DNA of 64,000 nt from PZPK01 sp041590075 (GTDB lineage: Bacteria > Pseudomonadota > Gammaproteobacteria > Pseudomonadales > Oleiphilaceae): the NCBI GenBank assembly GCA_041590075.1, contig JBFHUL010000003.1:13393-77392 (forward strand), read 5' to 3'. Below are positions 54,242 to 62,671 of this stretch, piece by piece. The notes below the pieces were generated by a model. The model made no database searches and was not told the DNA's origin. It worked only from the letters and a program-made list of their open reading frames with translations. Every line of letters starts with the position of its first letter. The stretch's first letter is position 1. Both the position numbers and the translations under genes were made by a program.

Positions 54242-55459
54242 CTAGAGGCGATCAAACAACGACAGCGATGTGATTTTTGAGTAAGACGAATAGGCCGCTT
54301 CCAAAGTGAACTGCTGCAGTGACAGCAGGCTGACGGTCTCCGCGTAATCGACGGCTTCGAGATTATTGAGTATCTCCTGCGTCAGAATTTCCACATCCTT
54401 TAATTGCTCTTCGGTTGTCTCGATGGTATTCAGCCGCGCACCAATCTGACTGCGCGCCTCGAGAATAGAGGTCTCAGCATTATCAAGATTGGCCAGAGTG
54501 CTGGCAAGCATCTGATCGAAAGAGGCACGCCCCGGCGGCGTAGCACGGAAATTTTCCAGGCCGTAGATAAATTTCTCAACCGTTGTCAGCAAACCCTGCT
54601 TGGGTGTCGACTCCACAAAAAAGCTGTCACCCGGGCTGGGCGTACCGGCAATTTCAAACTGCACGCCATTGGCCAAAATCGGCTTGTTGGGCGCATAGCT
54701 GGCGTTGGTCAGAATAGGACGGCCGGTGGAGGATTCGGTCAGATTAAACGTCGTCGCCGAAGTGAACACGATGGTCATGTCTTCCGGGTAGAATGCGTCG
54801 TAAGCATCCTGGTCCACCACCTGGCCCACAGTAATCTGCGCCGGCGGATTGGCCTGATTATTGGGGTTGGCTTTGGTATAGAAGGTTTTATCTGCCGCCA
54901 CTACATCCTGAAAAACCGCTTTACCGTTTTCGGTTGACGCAATGGTCACGCTGGGCTCAATCTGAACGAAGCGCCGCCCCTCATCACCACGGTATTCATA
55001 GGCGCCGGACGCATTCAGTTGGAACGGCTGTGTCCCGCCCTGAAAACCGCTAAACACAAATTCACCACTGGAATCCTGAGAATTCAACAGACCCGCCAAC
55101 TGATCAAGACGTTCGCCCACTTCCGCGGCGATATAGCCCATGTCATCGGCGTTCAGCACACCATTACCGGCATTCACTGTTAATTCACGAATTCGCTGCA
55201 CCACATCGTTAATGCTGCCCAGCAGGTCGTCCTGCAATTTCAGGCGACCATCCACCAGTTCAATGTTGCGCTGAAATTGCGCGTTCAATGCCAGTTCCTG
55301 ATTCAATTCGAGAATGCGCGTAGACGCGACCGGATCATCGGCCGGAGTAAGAATTTTCTTCCCGGTAGACAGCTGCAACTGACTTTTCTGCGCCTGCTTG
55401 GTGACATCCTGAATGGAATCAAGACCCCGGTTAAAAACCTGTTGCGTAGATATTCTCAT
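54242..55459 (-). CDS. flgL: Flagellar hook-filament junction protein FlgL (HAP3)
   Basis: 405 aa, longer than E. coli FlgL (317). The flagellin-like N-terminus (MRISTQQVFNRGLDSIQDV, LSTGKKILTPADDPVAS) and C-terminal helix pair (LEAVDYAETVSLLSLQQFTLEAAY) are conserved; the middle is enlarged. It caps the hook and joins it to the filament. Last gene of the flgE-flgL operon; no terminator or flagellin gene follows. Confidence 0.94.
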   Translation of the reverse strand: MRISTQQVFNRGLDSIQDVTKQAQKSQLQLSTGKKILTPADDPVASTRILELNQELALNAQFQRNIELVDGRLKLQDDLLGSINDVVQRIRELTVNAGNGVLNADDMGYIAAEVGERLDQLAGLLNSQDSSGEFVFSGFQGGTQPFQLNASGAYEYRGDEGRRFVQIEPSVTIASTENGKAVFQDVVAADKTFYTKANPNNQANPPAQITVGQVVDQDAYDAFYPEDMTIVFTSATTFNLTESSTGRPILTNASYAPNKPILANGVQFEIAGTPSPGDSFFVESTPKQGLLTTVEKFIYGLENFRATPPGRASFDQMLASTLANLDNAETSILEARSQIGARLNTIETTEEQLKDVEILTQEILNNLEAVDYAETVSLLSLQQFTLEAAYSSYSKITSLSLFDRL

Positions 55460-55471
55460 CGCCGATTACCT

Positions 55472-58147
55472 CTAGCGAAAGGTATTAAGTAAGGTATCGA
55501 AGAGCTCACGGGCGATCGACACCACTTGCGCGGAGGCATTGTAGGCCGCCTGAAACTGCACCAGCCGGCCCGCTTCTTCATCAAGGTTTACGCCCGAGAT
55601 ACCCTCGCGATTACTTTTGGACTGGTCGAGCAGCGCCTTCGCCGAGTCGGTATCCAGTCGGGCCCGATTGGTGACGGTGCCAATCTCTTCGACGATTTGC
55701 GAGTAGGCTTCGCCATAGCTGATGATGTTGCCTCCAATGAATCCGCGCCCCTCAAGCTTGGCCAAGGCCAGGGCATTCCGGTTATCTGAAATACCGCCCG
55801 TGTTGTATTCGATAGTGAAGTCGTCGCCGCTTTCCGGCTCACCTTCAATCTCAAACTGAAAGCCCAGATACGAAGACTGTGCGACGGGCGCAGCGGTGAA
55901 TACCGAATCAACATTCGCCGTAAACGTGACACCTTCCGCAAGCGTCACATCAATGGCACCGCCCACGCGTGTGCCCTGCCCCGATGCTACCGTTTGGGTG
56001 CTGACGGCCGGTTTCCCGGCGGTGTAGGGATCCAGCACACTCACATCAATACTGTCTCCCGCTCCGGTGACCGCCACTTCCAGATCCACACCAGTGAAGG
56101 CTCGAATTTCAAGGTTGGTGCCATCACTCACCGCAACAATATTCTGATCCTGCAAAATGGAATTGCTGTTGATCAGGTCGGCCAACGCATCCGGTCCGAA
56201 CACATCGGGCGCGACGACCGTCAGGGTCTCTCCGTTCAACTGCATACCCAACGGGGTTGGATCTCCGTCGTCGACAAAATTGCTGAGGCGAATTTGTGTG
56301 TAGGCGGTCGCAGACACGCCCTGTACGGCACTCAGTGCCGCCGCAATGGTTTCGGCAGAGCTGTTGGCCGCCAGATTCACGGCCTGAGAGCTCACCACAC
56401 CGGTTTCGGAATCACGGGTGAGAAAGGTGAGGTTTTGGGCGCCGTAGCCATTCACAAACGGTCCGGCGCTGGGAGCAGGTACCTGCAACATATCGGAACC
56501 GGTTGCCGATACCCGCGTTTGCCCCGGATCATCAGTAAATATCGGATTGCTGATACCACGCACATACAGCTGGTTGTTCATGGGAGGATCCAGCGGCACC
56601 GGATTGGCCGGGTCGCTCACATCCACCACTTCGTAATAGGACTCATTCAGAAAACGAATCGCCAGCGGCGGACTCAACTGATTGGGCGTCGCCAAAATGG
56701 GAATCGGCTGATTGGTGATGGGATTAGTCACATCCAGCATCCGACCAGCACTGATTGCGGCATTGCCGTCGTTTCCGGGGTCGGCAATAGCGCGCACAGG
56801 CGACGCCAGAGCGATTTCCTCAACACGCGAGATATCCAGATCAATATCGCGCGCGCCATTGCGTGTGGGCTGCAAGGTAAAGGTATCACCAATCTTGAAG
56901 GTGCCCGCTTCGAACTGGATTTCCATCCCGTCCACTTCGACCTGAGCGGGATAAATATTCGGTAGTATCGACTTCAGTACCACCTCACCATCGCTGCGCA
57001 GTACCGTAAAGTCTTCGGCTGACGGCCCTTCAAAACGCAACTCGTAATCCTTGCCAGTAAGCTGACTGATGTCCGAGATATTGACCCGCAATACCTGATC
57101 CTGTGGTGGTTCATTGTTGCTATTGGCCAACACACGGCCACGCGCCAGATCACGACTATTCATGTCGCTGAAGAACAGTCCGCCCAGCTCATCTTCCAGA
57201 TCCATGCCCAGTGCGTGCTGGGCGTTCACGGTTTCAGAGACCACCAGGGCAATGCGCCCCATTCCGTTCACGGCATCCGCCAGGCTGCTCTCGCGAAAAT
57301 GCAGTAAACCACCCAGTTTTCCGCCGGAGATATCGCGACTGATTATTTGCGGATTCCCGTTTACAATTAAGGCGATATCCAGCTGACTCGAATCCACAGG
57401 GCTTTCCACCGCGGCCAGGTTTACGGCTCGCCCCCCCACAACCAGAGACTGACCATTCCCGATAAATACATTTACCTGGCCATCTGAACCGGGTTCGAAG
57501 GTTGACACCGACACCAGTTCCGATAGCTGGCGCAACACTTCATCACGTTCATCCAATAGGTTGTTTGGCTGATCGCCCACCGCCCCGCTCGCCGCAGCAA
57601 TCGACTGATTCAATTCCGCCAGGCTCTGCGAGAGACTATTGATTTCAGCCACCGAGGCCTGCAACTCCTGATCGATCGCATCGAGCTGTGACTTCAAACG
57701 CTGATCGAGCGAATGAAAGCGAGACACCAAGCCCTCTGCCTGAGTCAACAACAACTGCCGCTGCGGGACCGATGTCGGATCATCTGCGGCGCCCTGCAAA
57801 GCCTGAAAAAAAGCACTCAACGCCGGGGTGAGACCGGTGGTAGAACTGGCCAAGAGGTTATCGACGGCCTCCGCTTGCTCTTTCAAGGCATTGCGTTCTG
57901 CATAGATGGTCGTGTCGGCACGCAGTTGACCCACCACAAATTCCTGGGCGATACGGCGAATCGTTTCAATGTTCACCCCTTGGCCGATGTAACCCACGCC
58001 CGAAGGCAACGACAGATTATCCTCGAACACGGCCTCTTGGCGGCTGTAACCCGGAGTGTTTACATTCGCCACATTGTTACCGGTCACCGATAACGCTGTT
58101 TGGTGGGCTTTAAGACCCGTCAGACCTATTCCAATCAAACCGGCCAT
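55472..58147 (-). CDS. flgK: Flagellar hook-associated protein FlgK (HAP1), enlarged
   Basis: 891 aa, far longer than E. coli FlgK (547). N-terminus GLIGIGLTGLKAHQTALSVTGNNVANVNTPGYSR and C-terminus SGVNLDEEAGRLVQFQAAYNASAQVVSIARELF are the conserved D0/D1 parts. The middle third (roughly residues 440-790) is an extra Asp/Gly/Pro-rich region with beta-rich modules, one of which (around 56035-56245) resembles the FlgE start. Such inserts are surface-exposed on the assembled hook junction. 1 nt separates it from flgJ. Confidence 0.95.
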   Translation of the reverse strand: MAGLIGIGLTGLKAHQTALSVTGNNVANVNTPGYSRQEAVFEDNLSLPSGVGYIGQGVNIETIRRIAQEFVVGQLRADTTIYAERNALKEQAEAVDNLLASSTTGLTPALSAFFQALQGAADDPTSVPQRQLLLTQAEGLVSRFHSLDQRLKSQLDAIDQELQASVAEINSLSQSLAELNQSIAAASGAVGDQPNNLLDERDEVLRQLSELVSVSTFEPGSDGQVNVFIGNGQSLVVGGRAVNLAAVESPVDSSQLDIALIVNGNPQIISRDISGGKLGGLLHFRESSLADAVNGMGRIALVVSETVNAQHALGMDLEDELGGLFFSDMNSRDLARGRVLANSNNEPPQDQVLRVNISDISQLTGKDYELRFEGPSAEDFTVLRSDGEVVLKSILPNIYPAQVEVDGMEIQFEAGTFKIGDTFTLQPTRNGARDIDLDISRVEEIALASPVRAIADPGNDGNAAISAGRMLDVTNPITNQPIPILATPNQLSPPLAIRFLNESYYEVVDVSDPANPVPLDPPMNNQLYVRGISNPIFTDDPGQTRVSATGSDMLQVPAPSAGPFVNGYGAQNLTFLTRDSETGVVSSQAVNLAANSSAETIAAALSAVQGVSATAYTQIRLSNFVDDGDPTPLGMQLNGETLTVVAPDVFGPDALADLINSNSILQDQNIVAVSDGTNLEIRAFTGVDLEVAVTGAGDSIDVSVLDPYTAGKPAVSTQTVASGQGTRVGGAIDVTLAEGVTFTANVDSVFTAAPVAQSSYLGFQFEIEGEPESGDDFTIEYNTGGISDNRNALALAKLEGRGFIGGNIISYGEAYSQIVEEIGTVTNRARLDTDSAKALLDQSKSNREGISGVNLDEEAGRLVQFQAAYNASAQVVSIARELFDTLLNTFR

Positions 58148-58148
58148 C

Positions 58149-59162
58149 TTATCTTACCTCCGAGACCGAGGAGTCATCGCCAAGCAGATAGCGATCAAGA
58201 ATACTGCTGATTTTGGCGCCATATTGAGGGTCGGTCGCATAACCGGCCCCCTGTAAGGCAAAGGCAAAGGCTTTGGGATCATCCTGCTGGGCCATGGCCT
58301 GCTGATAGCGCGGCTGGGATTGCAGAAAATGCGCATAATCACGAAAGCTATCCGCATAGGAGTCGTAGGCGCGGAACGCGGCACGTTCTTTCATCGCAAC
58401 GCCCTGACGGTATTCTGTGGTGACAATCTCGGCCTCATCGCCTTGCCAACTGTGATGTGCCTTGATACCAAACAGGTTATAACTCGGTTCCCCATCGGGC
58501 CGATCAATCTGATGCTGCCCCCAACCCGTTTCCAGCGCCGACTGGGCAATCATCACACGGGCATCAATCCCTGTTTCCTGTTCCACCTCTCGTGCCAGAG
58601 GATAAAGCGACGCAATAAACTTCTGCGGAGACGAGAAATCCATCTCCTGATCCGAATGGGCTGCATCCTGCGCCAAATCAGCAACGGCTTTATCGACCAG
58701 CGCCACCGCGTCATCCACTGCTTGTGGCGAATAGACGCGCGGGAAGGGGCGTTCAAAATAGGGCGCCATTTCATAGCTTTGGTCGCTGCGTTGAATAAAG
58801 AAATCTTCGTTGTCAGGCCGCACTGCCGACTGACCTTTGCTCAGCTGTTGTTCGATCACATGCGCCAAACCAATACCTTTGCCCGAAGACAAACTCACTG
58901 CCAGCTGGCTGTCGTACATCTGCTGGTAAAACTCACCCTGCTGACTACTCAGCATATTGCCTTCTGCGAACACCTTGTTCGCGTCACGCATGCTTTTGAT
59001 CATCAAAGACACAAACATCGACTCAAACTGCTGGGCAACAGCCTTCAGTCGCTCCGACTCCGGGCCGGCCGACTGATGCTTCATCGCCTGCAGCGCACCC
59101 AGGTCGTTATAGTTCTGCAGACCGTGGGTTTGAGCGAGTTGCGCACTACCAGAGAGTTTCAT
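58149..59162 (-). CDS. flgJ: Flagellar rod cap and peptidoglycan hydrolase FlgJ
   Basis: 337 aa. N-terminal rod-binding domain (about 1-110; QFESMFVSLMIKSMRDAN) and a C-terminal glucosaminidase domain with the catalytic Glu211 in AQSALETGWGQH. Digests peptidoglycan so the rod can pass. The bifunctional form is typical of gammaproteobacteria. 7 nt from flgI. Confidence 0.95.
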   Translation of the reverse strand: MKLSGSAQLAQTHGLQNYNDLGALQAMKHQSAGPESERLKAVAQQFESMFVSLMIKSMRDANKVFAEGNMLSSQQGEFYQQMYDSQLAVSLSSGKGIGLAHVIEQQLSKGQSAVRPDNEDFFIQRSDQSYEMAPYFERPFPRVYSPQAVDDAVALVDKAVADLAQDAAHSDQEMDFSSPQKFIASLYPLAREVEQETGIDARVMIAQSALETGWGQHQIDRPDGEPSYNLFGIKAHHSWQGDEAEIVTTEYRQGVAMKERAAFRAYDSYADSFRDYAHFLQSQPRYQQAMAQQDDPKAFAFALQGAGYATDPQYGAKISSILDRYLLGDDSSVSEVR

Positions 59163-59169
59163 GGGACAC

Positions 59170-60270
59170 CTAGATCACTATCAGATCGGCTTTGAGCGCG
59201 CCGGCCTGCTTCAGGGCTTCGAGTACGGCCATAATATCGCCAGGGGCCGCCCCCACCTGATTCACCGCGCGCACGATTTCACTCAGGGTGGTGGCCGGAC
59301 CAAACTGGAACATGCGTCCGGGCTCTTCATTGATGTCAATCTCGGAACGCGGCACCACAACCGTATCGCCCTCTCCCAAAGGATTGGGCTGACTGACGGC
59401 AGGCTCCTCGGCAATCATCACCGAGAGACTGCCATGCGTCACTGCGGCGGGCAGTACTTTTACGTTTTGCCCCACCACAATCGTTCCGGTACGTGAGTTA
59501 ATGATGACTTTCGCCGGCCCCTGCCCCTGCTCGACATTGAGGTTCTCAAGCATGGATAAGAAGCTGACGCGCTGCGAAGCATCGCGCGGCGCCCTAACGG
59601 AGATTGAGGCGCCATCATGGGCGTAGGCGGTATCGGGGCCCAGCAAATCGTTAATACGTTCCACAACATTCATCGCGGTAGTGAAGTCCGGGTGATGCAA
59701 ATCAAAGGTCAGCGTATCGCCACGGTGGAAAGGCGTGGGAATGCTTTGCTCTACCGTTGCACCGTTCGGTATGCGGCCAACGCTGGGTACGTTCACCTTG
59801 ATGGAAGAGCCGTCGGCACCTTCGGCACCAAAACCACCCACCACCAGACTACCCTGCGACATGGCATAGATGCGCCCGTCGGCCCCCTTGAGCGGCGTCA
59901 TGATCAGGCTGCCGCCACGCAGACTTTTGGCATCGCCCAATGATGAAACGGTAATGTCAATTTTCTGGCCAGGCTTGGCAAACGGGGGCAACTCCGCGTG
60001 TACGGCAACCGCGGCGACGTTTTTGGCTTTGGGGTCCACCCCCTGGGGAATGGTGATACCGAATTTATTCATCAGATTACGAAAGGTCTGACTGGTAAAC
60101 GGCGTGTTGTCGCCCGTTCCATCCAGCCCCACCACCAGGCCGTAACCCACCAGCTGGTTGGCCCGAACGCCCTGAATACTGGCAATATCCTTGAGTCGGT
60201 CCGCCTGCACCAGGGGTGCCAGCAAGACCACAATCAGAGTTGGAATTGTGACTGTGAGTACACGATACAT
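59170..60270 (-). CDS. flgI: Flagellar P-ring protein FlgI
   Basis: 366 aa from the ATG at 60270 with a signal peptide (MYRVLTVTIPTLIVVLLAPLV...QA) and GAGG 8 nt upstream. A second ATG at 60297 overlaps the flgH stop (TAATG) and would add 9 residues. The body (ADRLKDIASIQGVRANQLVGYGLVVGLDGTGD and GSLSVMIAEEPAVSQPNP) is that of the periplasmic P-ring that surrounds the rod in peptidoglycan. Confidence 0.95.
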   Translation of the reverse strand: MYRVLTVTIPTLIVVLLAPLVQADRLKDIASIQGVRANQLVGYGLVVGLDGTGDNTPFTSQTFRNLMNKFGITIPQGVDPKAKNVAAVAVHAELPPFAKPGQKIDITVSSLGDAKSLRGGSLIMTPLKGADGRIYAMSQGSLVVGGFGAEGADGSSIKVNVPSVGRIPNGATVEQSIPTPFHRGDTLTFDLHHPDFTTAMNVVERINDLLGPDTAYAHDGASISVRAPRDASQRVSFLSMLENLNVEQGQGPAKVIINSRTGTIVVGQNVKVLPAAVTHGSLSVMIAEEPAVSQPNPLGEGDTVVVPRSEIDINEEPGRMFQFGPATTLSEIVRAVNQVGAAPGDIMAVLEALKQAGALKADLIVI

Positions 60271-60296
60271 CTTGCGCACCTCGCGATACCTAAACA

Positions 60297-60983
60297 TTAC
60301 ATGAACCACCATTCGCTATTGAAGAAACGCGACAACCAGCCCTGGCGGTTGACTTGATCAAATTCGCCCGTACCGCCGTAAGCAATGCGCGCGTCGGCGA
60401 CTTTAGAGGAGGGAATGGTATTGTCGGTACCAATATCCTGCGGGCGCACCAGCCCGGTGAGGCGGATATACTCGTCACCCTGATTCAACTTGAGCCACTT
60501 CTCGCCCTGAATACGCAGAATACCGTTAGGCAACACTTCCGACACGGTGACCGAAATGCTGCCCGACAGGCTATTGCTCTGATCACTCGACGCCGAACCG
60601 TCGAACGCGCGCTCAAGGCTTGGGTTGGTCAACAGGCTGGAGCCTTTGAAGCCAATGGTATTGCCCAGAATCGTCGCCTCATTGATATCCACTTCATCGT
60701 CTTTGTCGTAGGTGGTATCGGCACTTTTGGATGCCGAGGTCTGTTCCTGCAGCACCACGGTCAGAATATCGCCTACGTTAATCGCGACCTGATCACCATA
60801 GAAACTGAAGTTGCGGTTGGTTTGATAGATGCCACCGGTGACCATCTCGCCCATTTGCAACCGGTCGGCAGGAATAGGCGCATAGCGCGGATCGTCCGGC
60901 ACTGGACGTTCGCGCGTCATGACGCTGCAGGCACTCTGCAGCAGCATGAGCAGGACAACGAGTATGCGAATCACGTGGGTCAT
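60297..60983 (-). CDS. flgH: Flagellar L-ring lipoprotein FlgH
   Basis: 228 aa from the ATG at 60983, 5 nt after a perfect AAGGAGG ribosome site; a GTG 6 nt upstream lies inside that site and cannot be the start. Lipobox LQSA-C, Cys19. Segments GDILTVVLQEQTSASKSADT and the C-terminal GLVRPQDI match the outer-membrane L-ring. The stop codon overlaps an alternative flgI start. Confidence 0.95.
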   Translation of the reverse strand: MTHVIRILVVLLMLLQSACSVMTRERPVPDDPRYAPIPADRLQMGEMVTGGIYQTNRNFSFYGDQVAINVGDILTVVLQEQTSASKSADTTYDKDDEVDINEATILGNTIGFKGSSLLTNPSLERAFDGSASSDQSNSLSGSISVTVSEVLPNGILRIQGEKWLKLNQGDEYIRLTGLVRPQDIGTDNTIPSSKVADARIAYGGTGEFDQVNRQGWLSRFFNSEWWFM

Positions 60984-61010
60984 AACCACCTCCTTACCGA
61001 ACCTGAAGAC

Positions 61011-61796
61011 TTATAGATTCTGGGAGATATATTGGAGCATCTGATCTGCCGTGGAGACGACTTTGGAGTTCATCTCGTAGGCACGCTGTGTGGTAATCAT
61101 GTCCACCAGCTCAGTCACCACATCCACATTGGATTGTTCCAGCATGCCCTGCTCCAGCGGGCCATGACCGTTCAGACCCGGCGTGCCCACAATGGGGTTA
61201 CCACTCGCCTCGGTTTCACGGAACAGGTTATTGCCGATGGCTTTGAGACCTTGAGGATTAATGAAATCGACCGTGTCTATTTGCCCGATTTGCGTTGTGG
61301 TGGTCTCACCGGTAATCGCCGCCGAGACTACGCCGTCGGAACCAATCGTGATCGAAGAAGTGTTATCCGGAACAGTGATCGCCGGTTCCAGAGCATGACC
61401 ATTGGCCGTCACAATCTGGCCATCAGAATTCACTTGGAACTGGCCATCGCGGGTATATGCGGTGGTACCGTCCGGCAATAGAATCTGAAACATGCCACGG
61501 CCGTTCACGGCAATATCGAGGGCTTTATCGGTGACTTGCAAGGCGCCTTGGGTGAACTGCTTTGCCGTGCCCACTATGCGCACACCGGTACCTACTTGCA
61601 GGCCCGATGGCAGCTGGGAATCCTGTGACGTTAAGGCGCCTGGTTCCCGCTTGATCTGATAGAGAAGATCCTGAAATACGGCATCATCCCGCTTAAAACC
61701 GACGGTGGACACATTCGCGAGATTATTGGAAATCGTCGTCAGTGCCGTATCTTGCGCTTGCAAACCTGTTTTGCTGACATATAAGGCTGAGTGCAT
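61011..61796 (-). CDS. flgG: Distal rod protein FlgG
   Basis: 261 aa, standard length. N-terminal SALYVSKTGLQAQDTALTTISNNLANVSTVGFKR and C-terminal VTELVDMITTQRAYEMNSKVVSTADQMLQ are the rod/hook family domains; ends after the D0 helix. A GGGAGAGG ribosome site is directly before the ATG. Forms the outer rod segment. Confidence 0.97.
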   Translation of the reverse strand: MHSALYVSKTGLQAQDTALTTISNNLANVSTVGFKRDDAVFQDLLYQIKREPGALTSQDSQLPSGLQVGTGVRIVGTAKQFTQGALQVTDKALDIAVNGRGMFQILLPDGTTAYTRDGQFQVNSDGQIVTANGHALEPAITVPDNTSSITIGSDGVVSAAITGETTTTQIGQIDTVDFINPQGLKAIGNNLFRETEASGNPIVGTPGLNGHGPLEQGMLEQSNVDVVTELVDMITTQRAYEMNSKVVSTADQMLQYISQNL

Positions 61797-61840
61797 GAAA
61801 CCTCTCCCAAACTAAACCATGAGCAGACATCAATTTGTCC

Positions 61841-61872
61841 CGTAAAAGCAGCAAATTTCTGCCGCTTTTACG
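61841..61872. other. Long stem-loop between flgF and flgG
   Basis: Outer arms CGTAAAAGC (61841-61849) / GCTTTTACG (61864-61872) pair perfectly; in the minus-strand transcript the stem extends to 13 pairs including one G-U, loop GAAATT. It lies 18 nt after the flgF stop and 45 nt before the flgG start, without a T-run, so it looks like an RNA processing or stability element, not a terminator. Confidence 0.6.
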
Positions 61873-61889
61873 TCGAAAAATTGCTCTTA

Positions 61890-62633
61890 TCAGGAGAGCT
61901 GCAACAAGCGTGCCGAAGCTTCACTATTTTGTTCGGCGTAACCCATCAGCTTCACTTGCATTTCGTACTGACGCGACAGGGTGAGGATTTCGGTCAGCGC
62001 GCTGACCGCATTGACATTGGAGCCTTCAAGAAAGCCAGACTCGACGCGGAGCGTGCCATCCGGCTCGGCAGCGGGCGCTCCGTCTTTAAGATGGACCAGG
62101 CCATCTTCACGCTTTTCAAGGTTTTCGGCCGGTGGGTTCACCAGTCGAATTCGGTCGACCTGCGCAAGACCGACATCACCACCGCCCAGAGGCAGAATCG
62201 ACACCGTACCATCCGCGCCAATTTCCACCTTGGCGGCGGGCGGAACCGCAATCGGCCCACCATTCCCCAACACCGGCAAGCCGGTGCCGGTGCGCAGCAC
62301 GCCATTCACATCCACCGCCAAATCGCCGGCACGGGTATAGGCCTCTTCGCCATTGCCTGCCTGCACTGCAATCCAGCCCTCGCCCTTCAGCGCAATATCG
62401 AGACTGTTGCCGGTCTGCATCAGTGGCCCCTGCTGGAAGTTGGTCGCCGGGCGCTCACTCAGCGCATAGGCGCGGCTGGCATAGTGCTCACCGAACACCG
62501 GCATCGCGCGCGCCTGCTCAAAGTCTTCCTTGAAGCCTGTGGTATTCACATTGGCCAGATTGTTGGCATGGGTGCGCTGCGAAAGCATATTCTGCTTCGC
62601 GCCGCTCATGGCAATGTACAAGGCCTTATCCAT
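61890..62633 (-). CDS. flgF: Proximal rod protein FlgF
   Basis: 247 aa. DKALYIAMSGAKQNMLSQRTHANNLANVNTTGFK at the start and VNAVSALTEILTLSRQYEMQVKLM near the end identify the proximal-rod member of the family; shorter than FlgG, as expected. 93 nt separate it from flgG and contain a strong hairpin. Confidence 0.95.
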   Translation of the reverse strand: MDKALYIAMSGAKQNMLSQRTHANNLANVNTTGFKEDFEQARAMPVFGEHYASRAYALSERPATNFQQGPLMQTGNSLDIALKGEGWIAVQAGNGEEAYTRAGDLAVDVNGVLRTGTGLPVLGNGGPIAVPPAAKVEIGADGTVSILPLGGGDVGLAQVDRIRLVNPPAENLEKREDGLVHLKDGAPAAEPDGTLRVESGFLEGSNVNAVSALTEILTLSRQYEMQVKLMGYAEQNSEASARLLQLS

Positions 62634-62671
62634 ACCGCTCTCCCGTTACAAGCTTACTGCTACGTGCGTGA

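Noticed and set aside
55994..56965. 323-codon plus-strand frame opposite flgK
   Set aside because: Antisense shadow of flgK; composition rich in His/Arg/Gly as expected of reverse-frame translation, with no recognisable motif.
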